A stretch of DNA of 64,000 nt from an uncultured Collinsella sp. (GTDB lineage: Bacteria > Actinomycetota > Coriobacteriia > Coriobacteriales > Coriobacteriaceae), in assembly GCA_959599915.1 (NCBI GenBank), contig CAUGJE010000007.1:1-64000 (forward strand), written 5' to 3'. The position numbers were made by a program, and so were the translations under genes. Position 1 is the first letter of the stretch. The number at the start of each line of letters is the position of its first letter. Shown here piece by piece: positions 54,003 to 63,130 of this stretch. The notes beneath the pieces were generated by a model. It made no database searches. It worked only from the letters and a program-made list of their open reading frames with translations, and was not told the DNA's origin.

Positions 54003-55130
54003 TTAACGTACGATGGTGGTGTCAGAAGTTAACGGAGCCTTGCCCAGCACCAGGATGTTCTCGGGCGTGCCGCGAAGCTCGGTGTTGGTGGGGACCACGT
54101 TGTTCTTGTCCAGAATGGCATTCTCGACGCGGGCGCCGCTCTTGATGATGCAGCTCTGGTTGATGATCGAGTTGGTCACCGAAGCGCCTTCCTCGACCAC
54201 GACGCCACGCGACAGGATCGAATTGCGCACGGTGCCCTTGATGATGCAGCCGGCTGAGATGATCGAGTTGCACGCGTGGCTGCCGGTCGCATAGCGCGAA
54301 GGCGGCACGTCGTGAGCCTTGGTCAGGATCGGGCGCTCGGGGTCAAAGAGCTGGTCGGCGACGGTCTGGTCGAGCAGGTCCATGCTGCGGCGATACAGCG
54401 ACTTCTCGCTAAACACGCCCACGACCTCGCCCTTGTACTCGTAGCTGCACACGTCGATGTTGCCAAAGTCGCCCTGGAGCGCCTCGAGCAGGTCCAGATA
54501 GTCGGCGGCCTGGTAGTGGTCGATGATCTCGAGCAGCGTCTCGCGGTTGACGATGCAGCAGTCCATGGAGGCGTTATCGCCGTACGCGACGCCGGCGCTC
54601 ACGCCCGTCAGGCGGCCGTTCTCGTTAATCTCGAGCTTGGTCTCGTCATCGACGTTGCGCGTGGCCTTGCAGTACACCACGGTCATCTGGGCGCCGGAGT
54701 TCTCGTGCGCCTCGATGATGGTGTTGAGGTCCATGTTAAAGATGATGTTGGTGCCCATCATCACAACATAGGGATTCTCCGAGCGCTGGAACAGCGTCTT
54801 GTTGGAGATGATGTCGCGCAGCAGGAAGCGCATGCCGCCCTTGGTGGTGCCATACGCGTTGCCGGGCACCATGAACAGACCGCCCTTCTTGCGATCCAGG
54901 CCCCAGTCCTTGCCCGAGCCCACGTGGTCGATCAGCGAGCGGTAGTTACCCGGCATGACGACACCGACGGTCTTGATGCCGGCATTCATCATGTTGGACA
55001 GCGGAAAGTCGATCAGGCGGTAGCGGCCCAAAAACGGAACGGACGCGATGGGGCGGTCCTTGAGCAGCACGCTGCCGTAGGTCGAAGAGTAGTTAGCGGT
55101 GATGTAACCGATGGCCTTGCGATTGATCAT
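54003..55130 (-). CDS. glgD: ADP-glucose pyrophosphorylase subunit GlgD
   Basis: Non-catalytic or modulatory partner of GlgC in bacteria that carry the GlgCD pair. The 375-residue protein keeps the nucleotidyltransferase fold (PFLGRYRLIDFPLSNMMNAGI, PYVVMMGTNIIFNMD) but lacks the canonical GGQGxRLGxLT loop, having YSSTYGSVLL instead, which is typical of GlgD. The C-terminal left-handed beta-helix shows SRGVVVEEGASVTNSII repeats. The start at 55130 lies 4 nt after the glgC stop; the longer frame to 55169 overlaps glgC. Confidence 0.92.
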   Translation of the reverse strand: MINRKAIGYITANYSSTYGSVLLKDRPIASVPFLGRYRLIDFPLSNMMNAGIKTVGVVMPGNYRSLIDHVGSGKDWGLDRKKGGLFMVPGNAYGTTKGGMRFLLRDIISNKTLFQRSENPYVVMMGTNIIFNMDLNTIIEAHENSGAQMTVVYCKATRNVDDETKLEINENGRLTGVSAGVAYGDNASMDCCIVNRETLLEIIDHYQAADYLDLLEALQGDFGNIDVCSYEYKGEVVGVFSEKSLYRRSMDLLDQTVADQLFDPERPILTKAHDVPPSRYATGSHACNSIISAGCIIKGTVRNSILSRGVVVEEGASVTNSIINQSCIIKSGARVENAILDKNNVVPTNTELRGTPENILVLGKAPLTSDTTIVR

Positions 55131-55134
55131 CGGA

Positions 55135-56283
55135 TCATTCCCCCTTCCCGATAACGACGTCATTTCCAACGACGGCCGTATCCTTGGTGGTATCGACAGA
55201 GCCGAGCTTCACGCCCTCTTCGACCGTGGAGTTCTCGCCCAAAATAGCGCGGCAGATGTGCGCGCCGCTCTTAACGTGCGCACCCGGCAGCAGCACGGAG
55301 TCCTCGACCACGGCGCGCTCCTCGATAATGACATCGGTCGAAAGAATCGAGTGGCGAGCGGTGCCGTAGATCTTGCAGCCGTTGGAGACCAGGCAGTCGT
55401 CCAGGCGGCCGTCCGGTCCAATGTAGTGCGGCGGACGCGTGGTGATGTTGGACATGATGGGGAAGTTCTTGTCGAACAGATCGAACTCGGGGTTGTTGCC
55501 CAGCAGGTCCATCGAGGTCTCGTGGAAGCTGGCGATGGTGCCGACGTCCTTCCAAAAACCGTGGAACTCGTAGCTGTACAGGCGCTTGTTCTCGCCGAGC
55601 AGCTTGGGGATGATGTCCTTGCCAAAGTCGTGGCTCGAGCGCTGGTCCAGAGCGTCCTCCTCGAGCGCCTCGATCAGCACGTCGGCCGAGAAGATGTAGA
55701 TGCCCATGGACGCGAGGTTCGAATCGGGCTTCTCGGGCTTCTCGGTAAACTTGGTGATGCGGCCGTCCTCGGGGTCGGTGGTCAGGATGCCAAAGCGGCT
55801 GGCCTCCTCCCACGGCACGGGCATAACGCTCACCGTGAGGTCGGCGTTGTTCTCAATATGCGTCTTGAGCATCTTGCGGTAGTCCATGCGATACAGGTGA
55901 TCGCCCGAAAGAATCAGGACGTACTTGGGGTCGTTGGCCTTGATGTAGTCGAGGTTCTGCGTAATGGCGTCGGCCGTGCCCGCATACCAGGCGCCGCCGG
56001 TCTGCGTCTCGTACGGCGGCAGGATCGACACGCCGCCGTCGCGGCTGTCCAGATCCCACGCCTCGCCGGAGCCCACGTAGGCATGCAGCAGGTAGGGACG
56101 GTACTGCGTCAGAACGCCCACCGTGTCGATGCCCGAGTTGGAGCAGTTGGACAGCGAAAAGTCGATAATGCGGAACTTGCCACCAAAGCTAACCGCCGGC
56201 TTGGCGATCTTTTGGGTGAGTGCCCCCAATCGGCTGCCCTGTCCTCCTGCGAGGAGCATCGCGATGCATTCTTTCTTACTCAT
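55135..56283 (-). CDS. glgC: Glucose-1-phosphate adenylyltransferase GlgC
   Basis: Makes ADP-glucose from glucose-1-phosphate and ATP, the committed step of glycogen synthesis. The 382-residue protein has [15 protein letters not shown] (pyrophosphorylase loop), [31 protein letters not shown] and [20 protein letters not shown]. The C-terminal beta-helix has [28 protein letters not shown] precedes the ATG. It is directly followed by glgD. Confidence 0.95.
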   Translation of the reverse strand: MSKKECIAMLLAGGQGSRLGALTQKIAKPAVSFGGKFRIIDFSLSNCSNSGIDTVGVLTQYRPYLLHAYVGSGEAWDLDSRDGGVSILPPYETQTGGAWYAGTADAITQNLDYIKANDPKYVLILSGDHLYRMDYRKMLKTHIENNADLTVSVMPVPWEEASRFGILTTDPEDGRITKFTEKPEKPDSNLASMGIYIFSADVLIEALEEDALDQRSSHDFGKDIIPKLLGENKRLYSYEFHGFWKDVGTIASFHETSMDLLGNNPEFDLFDKNFPIMSNITTRPPHYIGPDGRLDDCLVSNGCKIYGTARHSILSTDVIIEERAVVEDSVLLPGAHVKSGAHICRAILGENSTVEEGVKLGSVDTTKDTAVVGNDVVIGKGE

Positions 56284-56322
56284 CGATTTCTCCTTCTGTC
56301 ATCGATGTTCCTAACCCATTAG

Positions 56323-56353
56323 CGACGGGCGCGGCGCACTGTCACGCCCGTCG
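56323..56353 (-). other. Hairpin between glgP and glgC
   Basis: CGACGGGCG (56323-56331) and CGCCCGTCG (56345-56353) form a perfect 9-bp stem in the 104-bp gap. There is no T-run. Confidence 0.45.
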
Positions 56354-56387
56354 AGTAATGCCGTGCGGCAAAGGGAGCTCGCGCGCT

Positions 56388-58814
56388 TTATGCGTGCCAG
56401 ATCTCGTCGCGATACTCGCGAATGGTGCGGTCGGACGAGAACCAGCCACTCGAGGCGGTGTTGAGCAGGGCCTTGCGGTTCCAGGTCTCCTGGTCGCCGT
56501 AGCTGCCCGTGAGGTTCTCCCATGCATCCACGTAGCTACGGAAGTCAGCCATGACCAGGTCGGGGTCGTTGTTGTTCATGAGCTCGTTGTAGATGCTCTC
56601 GAAGTTGCCCGAAAGACCCGCAAACGTGTTGTCCTTGAGCTCGTCCATCACGCGGCCCAGACGCTCGCGGTCGCCGTTGAGGGTATCCCACGCAAAGTAG
56701 CTGTTGGATGCCCAGAGCTGCTCGACCTCGGGAGCGGTCAGGCCAAAGATGGCCTCGTTCTCGCGGCCGGCCAGGTCGGCGATCTCGATGTTGGCGCCGT
56801 CGAGGGTGCCCAGCGTAATGGCGCCGTTCATCATGAGCTTCATGTTGGACGTGCCCGAGGCCTCCTTGCCGGCCGTGGAGATCTGCTCCGAGATCTCGGC
56901 GGCCGGGTAGATGAGCTGAGCGTTGCTCACACGGAAGTTGGGGATAAAGCAGACCTTCATGACCTCGTTGACGCGGGCATCGTTGTTGATGACGTCGGCC
57001 ACGGAGTTAATGAGGCGGATGGTCTCCTTGGCAAAGGTGTAGCTCGAGGCAGCCTTGCCGCTAAAGATGAAGGTCGTCGGCGTCACGTGGAAGTTAGGAT
57101 CGGCGATGCGACGGTTGTAGATGTCCATCACCTTCATGATGTTCATGAGCTGGCGCTTATAGGCGTGGAAGCGCTTTACCTGGACATCGAAGACGGTGTT
57201 GGGGTCGATAACCAGACCGGTCTCGGCCTTGACGTAGGCGGCCAGACGCTCCTTGTTGGCGCGCTTGGAGGCACCCACGGCCTTCAGGAACTCGGTGTCG
57301 TCCTTAAACTCCCTGAGTTTCTCAAGCTCAAAGGCGTCTTTGAGCCAGCCATCGCCAATGGCCTCGGTCACGAGCCTGGCGTAGGTGGGGTTGGCCTCGG
57401 CAAAGAAGCGACGGTGCGAGATGCCGTTGGTCTTGTTGTTGAACTTCTCGGGCGTCAGGGCATAGAAGTCCTTGAGCACGATGTTCTTGATGATGTCGGA
57501 ATGGATCTTGGCCACGCCGTTGACGCTGTGGCTGCAGATCACAGACAGGTTGGCCATGCGAATCTCGCCGTCCCACAGGATGGCGGTCTGGCGCAGACGC
57601 TCCTGCCAGCCCTCCTGCGTGGTGTCGAAAGACTCGTGCCAACGACGGCTGATCTCGTCGATGATCTGGTACACGCGGGGGAGGAGCTTGGAGAACGTGC
57701 CGATTGGCCACTTCTCCAGGGCCTCGGGCAGGATGGTGTGGTTGGTGTAGCTCACGACCTGCGTCACGATGTTCCAGGCGTCATCCCACTCGAGCTTCTT
57801 CTCGTCGATGAGGATACGCATGAGCTCGGGGCCGCACATGGCGGGGTGGGTATCGTTGGTGTGGATGGCTACAAACTGCGGCAGCAGCTCCCAGTTCGCG
57901 CCGTGCTCCTTCTCAAAGGTGTCGAGCAGGCTGTAGATACCGGCCGAAACAAACAGGTACTCCTGCTTCAGGCGCAGCAGACGGCCGTGCTCGCCGGCGT
58001 CGTTGGGGTAGAGGATGGCGCTGATGGCCTCGGCCTCAGCGCGCTCGGCATCGGCCTGGGCATAGTCGCCGCGGTTGAAGGCCTCCAGATCAAAGTGCTC
58101 CTCGACCGGCTCGGCGGCCCAGACGCGCAGCTTGTTGACGGTTTCGCCGGCATAGCCCACGACGGGGATGTCATAAGGGACGGCCAGGATGTCCTGCGTG
58201 TCTACCGTGCGGTAGAACGTGCGGCCGTTCTCCTCAAAGCCCTCGACGCGGCCGCCAAACTTAATGGTCACGGCCTTGTCCTGACGACGGACTTCCCAAG
58301 GATAGCCGTGGGTGAGCCACTCGTCGGTGGCCTCGACCTGGCTGCCGCTGACGATCTCCTGCTTAAACAGGCCGTAGCGGTAGCGCATGCCGTTGCCGTA
58401 GCCGGCAATGCCCTCGGCTGCCATGGAATCCAAGAAGCACGCGGCCAGACGACCCAGGCCACCGTTGCCCAGGGCCGGATCGGGCTCCTGGTTCTCGATG
58501 ACGGACAGGTCAAAGCCCATGTCGTCGAGCGCCTCGGCGACCATGTCGCGCACGCCAAAGTTGAGCAGGTAGTTGTCGAGCAGTCGGCCGATCAAAAACT
58601 CGATCGAGAAGTAGTACACGCGCTTCTTGCCCTCGGCGGTCACACGGGCGTCACTCTTGGTGGCAACGGTGCGGGCCTTCTCGGCCACGAGCTTGGCCAG
58701 GGCGTTAAAGCGGTCGAGGTCGCTGGCGGCCTCGACGCTCTTGCCGCTGATGCTCATGACGGCATCGCGATAGAGCTCGGTAAACTCCTGCTTGTTGTCG
58801 AAGATCTTATTCAT
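56388..58814 (-). CDS. glgP: Glycogen phosphorylase
   Basis: Releases glucose-1-phosphate from glycogen using PLP and phosphate. The 808-residue length is standard. Motifs: YFSIEFLIGRLLDNYLLN near residue 70, EPDPALGNGGLGRLAACFLDS, KTNGISHRRFFAEANP, and the PLP-binding EASGTSNMKLMMNGA followed by LGTLDGANIEI. GAAAGGAACG precedes the ATG. It lies between glgB and glgC on the same strand, so synthesis and breakdown genes are co-directional. Confidence 0.96.
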   Translation of the reverse strand: MNKIFDNKQEFTELYRDAVMSISGKSVEAASDLDRFNALAKLVAEKARTVATKSDARVTAEGKKRVYYFSIEFLIGRLLDNYLLNFGVRDMVAEALDDMGFDLSVIENQEPDPALGNGGLGRLAACFLDSMAAEGIAGYGNGMRYRYGLFKQEIVSGSQVEATDEWLTHGYPWEVRRQDKAVTIKFGGRVEGFEENGRTFYRTVDTQDILAVPYDIPVVGYAGETVNKLRVWAAEPVEEHFDLEAFNRGDYAQADAERAEAEAISAILYPNDAGEHGRLLRLKQEYLFVSAGIYSLLDTFEKEHGANWELLPQFVAIHTNDTHPAMCGPELMRILIDEKKLEWDDAWNIVTQVVSYTNHTILPEALEKWPIGTFSKLLPRVYQIIDEISRRWHESFDTTQEGWQERLRQTAILWDGEIRMANLSVICSHSVNGVAKIHSDIIKNIVLKDFYALTPEKFNNKTNGISHRRFFAEANPTYARLVTEAIGDGWLKDAFELEKLREFKDDTEFLKAVGASKRANKERLAAYVKAETGLVIDPNTVFDVQVKRFHAYKRQLMNIMKVMDIYNRRIADPNFHVTPTTFIFSGKAASSYTFAKETIRLINSVADVINNDARVNEVMKVCFIPNFRVSNAQLIYPAAEISEQISTAGKEASGTSNMKLMMNGAITLGTLDGANIEIADLAGRENEAIFGLTAPEVEQLWASNSYFAWDTLNGDRERLGRVMDELKDNTFAGLSGNFESIYNELMNNNDPDLVMADFRSYVDAWENLTGSYGDQETWNRKALLNTASSGWFSSDRTIREYRDEIWHA

Positions 58815-58908
58815 ACGTTCCTTTCCCCCGGGGATGTTTCTCCCGGAACGGTTATGACTTGTATCCTACGCCTCGTCGGGGCGGGTAATTACAGCTGTAA
58901 CGGTTTTG

Positions 58909-61182
58909 TTACGCATCCTTGGCAGACGGCTTAACAGAAGCAGACTTGGTCTTGGTAGCGGCCTTTTTGGCAGCCGGTTTCTTGGCCGTAGTGGCCTTGG
59001 CGGCGGGCTTCGCGGCAGCCTTCGCCTTGGTCGTCGTAGTCTTCGCCTTAGCCGGTGCCTTCTTGACCGCAGCAGTCTTGGGCTTCACCGAGGACGTGCG
59101 CTTACGCGTAGCCTTCTTCGGCTCCTCGACCACGGGCGGCTTATAGCTGCTGGGACCGCGGCGCTTAAGCACCACACCTGCCAGACCGGGTACCTTAATC
59201 TCAATGGAGTCCATCTGCCCGTTCCAGGGATAGGGCTCGCTCGAGCAGGTGTAGGGCTCCTTGCCGGCATAGCCGCTGCCGCCAAACTCAGGACGGTCAG
59301 AATCGAAGATGACCTCCCAGTCACCCTCGCGCGGCACGCCCACGCGGAAGCTCTCATAGCTCGCCGGGTCAAAGTTAATCAGGATCACCAGGTCGTCATC
59401 GACGTCCTCGCCCTGACGCACAAAGCTCACGATGGACTGCTTGGAGTTATCCGCATCGATCCAGGTAAAGCCGTCGTCGGTGTAGCCGCGCTCGTACAGG
59501 GCGGGCTCGGCGGTGTACAGGTGGTTGAGCGCCTTGATAAACGCCTGATGATGACGGTGGGTCTCGTACTCCTCGGTCAGGAACCACTGGATGGACTCGT
59601 AATAGCGCCACTCAATAAACTGGCCGATCTCGTTGCCCATAAAGTTGAGCTTGGCACCGGGGTGCGTCATCTGGTAGAAGGCGAGCGTGCGCAGGCCGGC
59701 AAACTGGCGCCACCAGTCGCCCGGCATGCGGCCGATCAGCGAGCACTTGCCGTGCACGACCTCATCGTGGCTCAGCGGGCAAATAAAGTTCTCGGTAAAG
59801 GCGTACATGATGGAGAACGTGAGCAGCCCGTGGTTGCCGGGGCGCCACGGAAAATCGGTCTGCATGTAGTGCAGGGTATCGTTCATCCAGCCCATGTCCC
59901 ACTTGTAGTGGAAGCCCAGACCGCCGTCCTGCGGCGGGTAGGTCACGAGCGGCCACGCGGTGGACTCCTCGGCCATCATCATCACGTCAGGGAAGTGGGC
60001 CTCCACGGCGCAGTTGACCTGGCGGATAAACGCGCTGGCATCCAGGTCCTCCTCGGTTCCGTACTTGTTGAACTTCTTTTGGCCCGGATCGTCGATGCCA
60101 AAGTTGAGGTACAGCATGCTGGACACGCCATCCATGCGGATGCCGTCAACGTGGAAGTTCTCGAGCCAGTACAGCACGTTGGAGACCAGAAAGGAGCGGA
60201 CCTCGCCGCGGGCGAAGTCAAACTTGTGCGTGCCCCAGTTGGGGTGAATCTCGTGCTCAAACAGCATGTGGCCGTTAAAGGTGGCAAGACCGTGGGAGTC
60301 GGCGCAAAAACCGCCGGGCACCCAGTCCATGATCACGCCGATGCCTGCCTCGTGGCATGCATCGATAAAGTGCATGAGTTGCTGCGGGTCGCCATAGCGC
60401 GAAGTGGCGGCATAATAGCCGGTCGTCTGGTAGCCCCAGGAGCCATCGAAGGGATGCTCCATGAGCGGCATGACCTCGATATGCGTATAGCCCATGTCGC
60501 GCACGTAGTCCACGAGCTCCACCGACAGGTCGTCGTAGGTGTAAAACTCGCCGCGCTGCGCGGGGAAGGGATCCATGGGGCCGGGATAGTTGCCATACTC
60601 GTCCGGCTCGCCCTGCGGCGCGTCGCCGTGGCGCTTCCACGAGCCAATATGCACCTCGTAGATGTTAAGGGGCTGCGACATGTGGTTGTGGCCGGCGCGG
60701 CGCTTGAGCCATGCGGCGTCGTTCCATTTGTAGCCATCGAGGGTCCACAGCACGCTAGCGGTACCCGGAGGGCACTCGGCCTTGAAGGCGTACGGATCGG
60801 CCTTGTACAGTTTTTCGCCCTCGTTGGTCTCGATTAAATATTTATAGAGCTGGCCTTGTTCTGCGCCAGGAATAAAGCCTTCCCAAATAGCGCTCGTATG
60901 CACGGGCACCAGCGGGTTGGCTTCTTCATCCCAGTCGTTAAATTCGCCAATGACATGCACGCTCTTTACATCGGGCGCCCAAACGCAAAAGCGCCAGCCG
61001 CGCGTACGGTTCTGCGTGTCGGGGTGCGCGCCCATCTTTTCCCAGCTGCGCTCCCACGTGCCGATGCCAAATAGATAGACATCGTCCTTGGTGAGCTCCG
61101 GTGCGTGCGGGGCGGCTTTACGGGTTGCGGGCTTTTTAGCCGTTGGCTTTAGCTTTGTATCGCTCACGTTTGATCCCATCAT
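58909..61182 (-). CDS. glgB: 1,4-alpha-glucan branching enzyme with Lys/Ala-rich C-terminal tail
   Basis: Introduces alpha-1,6 branches into glycogen. The ~757-residue protein has an N-terminal CBM48-like domain (RGWRFCVWAPDVKSVHVIGEF), the GH13 barrel with GVIMDWVPGGF, nucleophile in VDGIRMDGVSSMLYL, acid/base in MMAEESTAWP and CPLSHDEVVHGK, and a C-domain. After residue ~680 comes a tail of ~75 residues rich in Lys, Ala and Thr (KAPAKAKTTTTKAKAAAK), like that on GlgA. Start is uncertain: ATGs at 61182 and 61179 and a GTG at 61167 are all possible; none has a strong ribosome site. Confidence 0.92.
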   Translation of the reverse strand: MMGSNVSDTKLKPTAKKPATRKAAPHAPELTKDDVYLFGIGTWERSWEKMGAHPDTQNRTRGWRFCVWAPDVKSVHVIGEFNDWDEEANPLVPVHTSAIWEGFIPGAEQGQLYKYLIETNEGEKLYKADPYAFKAECPPGTASVLWTLDGYKWNDAAWLKRRAGHNHMSQPLNIYEVHIGSWKRHGDAPQGEPDEYGNYPGPMDPFPAQRGEFYTYDDLSVELVDYVRDMGYTHIEVMPLMEHPFDGSWGYQTTGYYAATSRYGDPQQLMHFIDACHEAGIGVIMDWVPGGFCADSHGLATFNGHMLFEHEIHPNWGTHKFDFARGEVRSFLVSNVLYWLENFHVDGIRMDGVSSMLYLNFGIDDPGQKKFNKYGTEEDLDASAFIRQVNCAVEAHFPDVMMMAEESTAWPLVTYPPQDGGLGFHYKWDMGWMNDTLHYMQTDFPWRPGNHGLLTFSIMYAFTENFICPLSHDEVVHGKCSLIGRMPGDWWRQFAGLRTLAFYQMTHPGAKLNFMGNEIGQFIEWRYYESIQWFLTEEYETHRHHQAFIKALNHLYTAEPALYERGYTDDGFTWIDADNSKQSIVSFVRQGEDVDDDLVILINFDPASYESFRVGVPREGDWEVIFDSDRPEFGGSGYAGKEPYTCSSEPYPWNGQMDSIEIKVPGLAGVVLKRRGPSSYKPPVVEEPKKATRKRTSSVKPKTAAVKKAPAKAKTTTTKAKAAAKPAAKATTAKKPAAKKAATKTKSASVKPSAKDA

Positions 61183-61267
61183 GACGCGGCAGCGTGTTGC
61201 CTTGGTGACTAGATGCGAAAGGTCCAAGGCTGCACGAATCGAAGGGACGGCGATAGTTCTATGATTC

Positions 61268-61293
61268 GTTCCACCTCGCGTGCTCGGTGGAAC
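61268..61293. other. Hairpin in the glgB leader
   Basis: GTTCCACC (61268-61275) pairs perfectly with GGTGGAAC (61286-61293) in the glgB 5' region. It may be part of the glgB mRNA leader. Confidence 0.4.
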
Positions 61294-61403
61294 TTTCGGC
61301 AGAAACTACGATAACACCTGTACGTTACTTTTATGAAGGAAAGTGGTTTTAGGGCGGCGTTTAATCGGTAAGCGCCATGTTTAGACCACTGGCAGAATTG
61401 CCG

Positions 61404-61429
61404 TGGTAAAACTCTTGACAGTTTTACCA
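61404..61429. promoter_or_regulatory. Palindromic operator O1 in the glgB/HAD divergent region
   Basis: TGGTAAAACT (61404-61413) and AGTTTTACCA (61420-61429) are perfect inverted 10-mers with a 6-nt spacer. The spacer and right arm contain a TTGACA hexamer (61415-61420). This looks like a binding site for a dimeric regulator, possibly LacI/MalR-type, controlling glgB, the HAD gene, or both. Confidence 0.6.
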
Positions 61430-61460
61430 ATAAGGGTTTTTTGATTGTTGGTTTGACGTT

Positions 61461-61491
61461 TGGTAAAACGTTTTTAGCAGGTTGTTTACCA
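61461..61491. promoter_or_regulatory. Operator O2 in the glgB/HAD divergent region
   Basis: TGGTAAAACGTTTTTAGCA (61461-61479) is a near-palindrome centred on CG, as in LacI-family operators. A further inverted half-site, GTTTACCA (61484-61491), lies just downstream. With O1 there are four TGGTAAAA/C half-sites in 90 bp. Confidence 0.55.
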
Positions 61492-61513
61492 TTTGACATC
61501 GAAAGGTACATTT

Positions 61514-62203
61514 ATGTCCCAGACCGCCGCTCCTAATGTCGCTTTTATTTTCGATTGCGACGGCACGCTGGTTAATAGCACCCCCGTTTGGGCCTATGCC
61601 CAGCCCGAGTTATTGCACCGCCACGGAGTTGACGTGACGGTCGATGATTTTGCCCAGTTTGAGCATTTGTCGCTCGAGGACGAGTGCCAGGCCTACCACG
61701 ACACCTGGGGCATTGGCGCAAATGGCGAGGAGCTGTATCGCGAGCTGAGCGACATTCTGATCGATGGCTACTCTAAGGTGCCGCCACGCGAGGGTCTGCT
61801 TGCATTTTTGGAGCAGGCGAAGGAGGCCGGTATTGCCATGTGCGTTGCCACGTCCACGCCGGCCGAGCTGGTTAAGTCTGCGCTAGCGGGAGCCGGGCTC
61901 GACGCGTACATGGAGTTTGTTACCACGACGGGTGAGGCAGGACGCTCCAAACAGTTCCCCGACGTATACGAGCTGGCGCTGCGCCGTCTGGAGGAGCACC
62001 ATGGGCATCAGTTTGAGCGCGCATGGGTGTTTGAGGATGCGGTCTTTGGCCTTAAGAGCTCCGGCGCCGCCGGCTTTAACCGCGTGGGCATCTATGATCC
62101 GCACGGCCGCATGAAGCGCGACGACGTACGCGCCAGCTGCGATATCTTTATCGACAGCTACGAGGAGCTGGATCTGGCCCGCGTGCTTTCGTTTGAGGAA
62201 TAG
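61514..62203 (+). CDS. HAD-superfamily phosphatase/phosphomutase
   Basis: A 229-residue HAD subfamily I protein. Motif I IFDCDGTLVNS contains the nucleophile and acid Asp; motif II is CVATSTPAELV; motif III/IV is VFEDAVFGLKSSGAAGFNRVGIYD. The cap domain type and the DCDGTLVNSTPVW opening resemble beta-phosphoglucomutase and small sugar phosphatases, which would fit its position opposite glgB, but the substrate cannot be assigned. GAAAGG at 61501 serves the ATG at 61514. It is followed 9 nt later by thiamine pyrophosphokinase. Confidence 0.83.
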   Translation: MSQTAAPNVAFIFDCDGTLVNSTPVWAYAQPELLHRHGVDVTVDDFAQFEHLSLEDECQAYHDTWGIGANGEELYRELSDILIDGYSKVPPREGLLAFLEQAKEAGIAMCVATSTPAELVKSALAGAGLDAYMEFVTTTGEAGRSKQFPDVYELALRRLEEHHGHQFERAWVFEDAVFGLKSSGAAGFNRVGIYDPHGRMKRDDVRASCDIFIDSYEELDLARVLSFEE

Positions 62204-62212
62204 GCGAGGGCT

Positions 62213-62854
62213 GTGGCTTGCAAGGTATTAGTGGTCTGCGGCTCGCCCGTAGTGGCGAGCGCGGATCTGTTGCGTAGGCTAGCAGGGGAGTGCGACCACG
62301 TTGTCGCCGTGGACCGCGGACTCGACGCACTGTTGGGCTCCGGCCTGGGCTGCGAAGTATATGTAGGGGACGCCGATACGGTAAGCGAAGCCGGTCGCGC
62401 TCTTGTTGATGCCGCTGAGGACTTTGAAGTTGAGCGCCACGACCCGTACAAGGACTATACCGACCTAGCACTGGCGCTCGATTCCGTCCGCCGTCGCTGG
62501 CCGGGTGCCGAAGTGGTTGCAACCTGCGCCACCGGCGGCCGTCCGGACATGGCGCTTTCCGTACTGGGGTTGCTTGCAGGCTACGATGACGGCCCAGTTT
62601 GGATTGCCGAGGACAAGGTGGTCGCCCGCATCCTTCGCGCAGGCGAATCGTGGACCATCGAAGGCGCCGAGGGCGAAACGTTTTCCATCATCGCCATCGC
62701 CCCCAACACCCAGGTTAGCGAACACGGCCTAGAATGGGAACTAGACCACAACCCCCTGGGCCTTTTAGCCGACACAGGCATTAGCAACATAGTCCGATCC
62801 ACCGCAGAGATCGAAGTCCACACCGGCACCGCCATCGGGTACCTTTACAAGTAG
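62213..62854 (+). CDS. thiN: Thiamine pyrophosphokinase
   Basis: Transfers pyrophosphate from ATP to thiamine. The 213-residue protein has VVAVDRGLDALLGSGL, VYVGDADTVSEAG, RHDPYKDYTDLALALDSV (metal-binding Asp residues) and the C-terminal GLEWELDHNPLGLLADTGISN beta-domain seen in this family. GTG start at 62213 directly after the HAD gene suggests an operon. Confidence 0.88.
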   Translation: MACKVLVVCGSPVVASADLLRRLAGECDHVVAVDRGLDALLGSGLGCEVYVGDADTVSEAGRALVDAAEDFEVERHDPYKDYTDLALALDSVRRRWPGAEVVATCATGGRPDMALSVLGLLAGYDDGPVWIAEDKVVARILRAGESWTIEGAEGETFSIIAIAPNTQVSEHGLEWELDHNPLGLLADTGISNIVRSTAEIEVHTGTAIGYLYK

Positions 62855-62877
62855 GGGCCTCGCATCAGGGTTTTATC

Positions 62878-62930
62878 GGGACGGTGGATAGAAATAATCG
62901 CTCGAAGAGTGATTATTTCTGCCCCGTCCC
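62878..62930. repeat. Short-loop inverted repeat after thiN
   Basis: GGGACGG...AGAAATAATCGCTC (62878-62903) and GAGTGATTATTTCTGC...CCGTCCC (62907-62930) form a long hairpin with a 3-nt GAA loop and a small bulge. It shares GGGAC ends with the other intergenic palindromes. It may also serve as the thiN transcript end, but no T-run is seen. Confidence 0.7.
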
Positions 62931-62971
62931 AGGAAAACCCGTAAGGTGGATAATCAATCCAAAATTCCCTC

Positions 62972-63000
62972 TTGCATCCCCGAAGATCTTCCCCTATAGT
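62972..63000 (+). promoter_or_regulatory. Promoter of tRNA-Ala
   Basis: TTGCAT (62972-62977) and TATAGT (62995-63000) are separated by 17 bp and end 13 bp before the tRNA. Confidence 0.72.
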
Positions 63001-63013
63001 ACAACCTCGTCAC

Positions 63014-63089
63014 GGGGGCGTAGCTCAGCTGGGAGAGCGCTTGACTGGCAGTCAAGAGGTCAGGGGTTCGATCCCCCTCGTCTCCACCA
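63014..63089 (+). tRNA. tRNA-Ala(GGC)
   Basis: 76-nt cloverleaf: acceptor GGGGGCG/CGTCTCC with two G-U pairs, D-loop AGCTCAGCTGGGAGAGC, anticodon stem CTTGA/TCAAG around CTGGCAG (anticodon GGC), T-arm AGGGGTTCGATCCCCCT, and an encoded CCA. Confidence 0.95.
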
Positions 63090-63098
63090 TTGTGATTT

Positions 63099-63130
63099 AA
63101 AAGGCCATCGGATATCCGGTGGCCTTTTTT
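63099..63130 (+). terminator. Terminator of tRNA-Ala
   Basis: AAAAGGCCATCGGAT pairs with ATCCGGTGGCCTTTT with one G-U pair, and the T-run continues to six residues. Confidence 0.85.

Noticed and set aside
56220..58934. 904-codon open frame on the plus strand opposite glgP
   Set aside because: Low-complexity Val/Gly/Leu/Asp content arising antisense to a well-conserved glycogen phosphorylase; no ribosome site.
58906..60837. 643-codon plus-strand frame opposite glgB
   Set aside because: Antisense shadow of glgB with no recognisable motifs.
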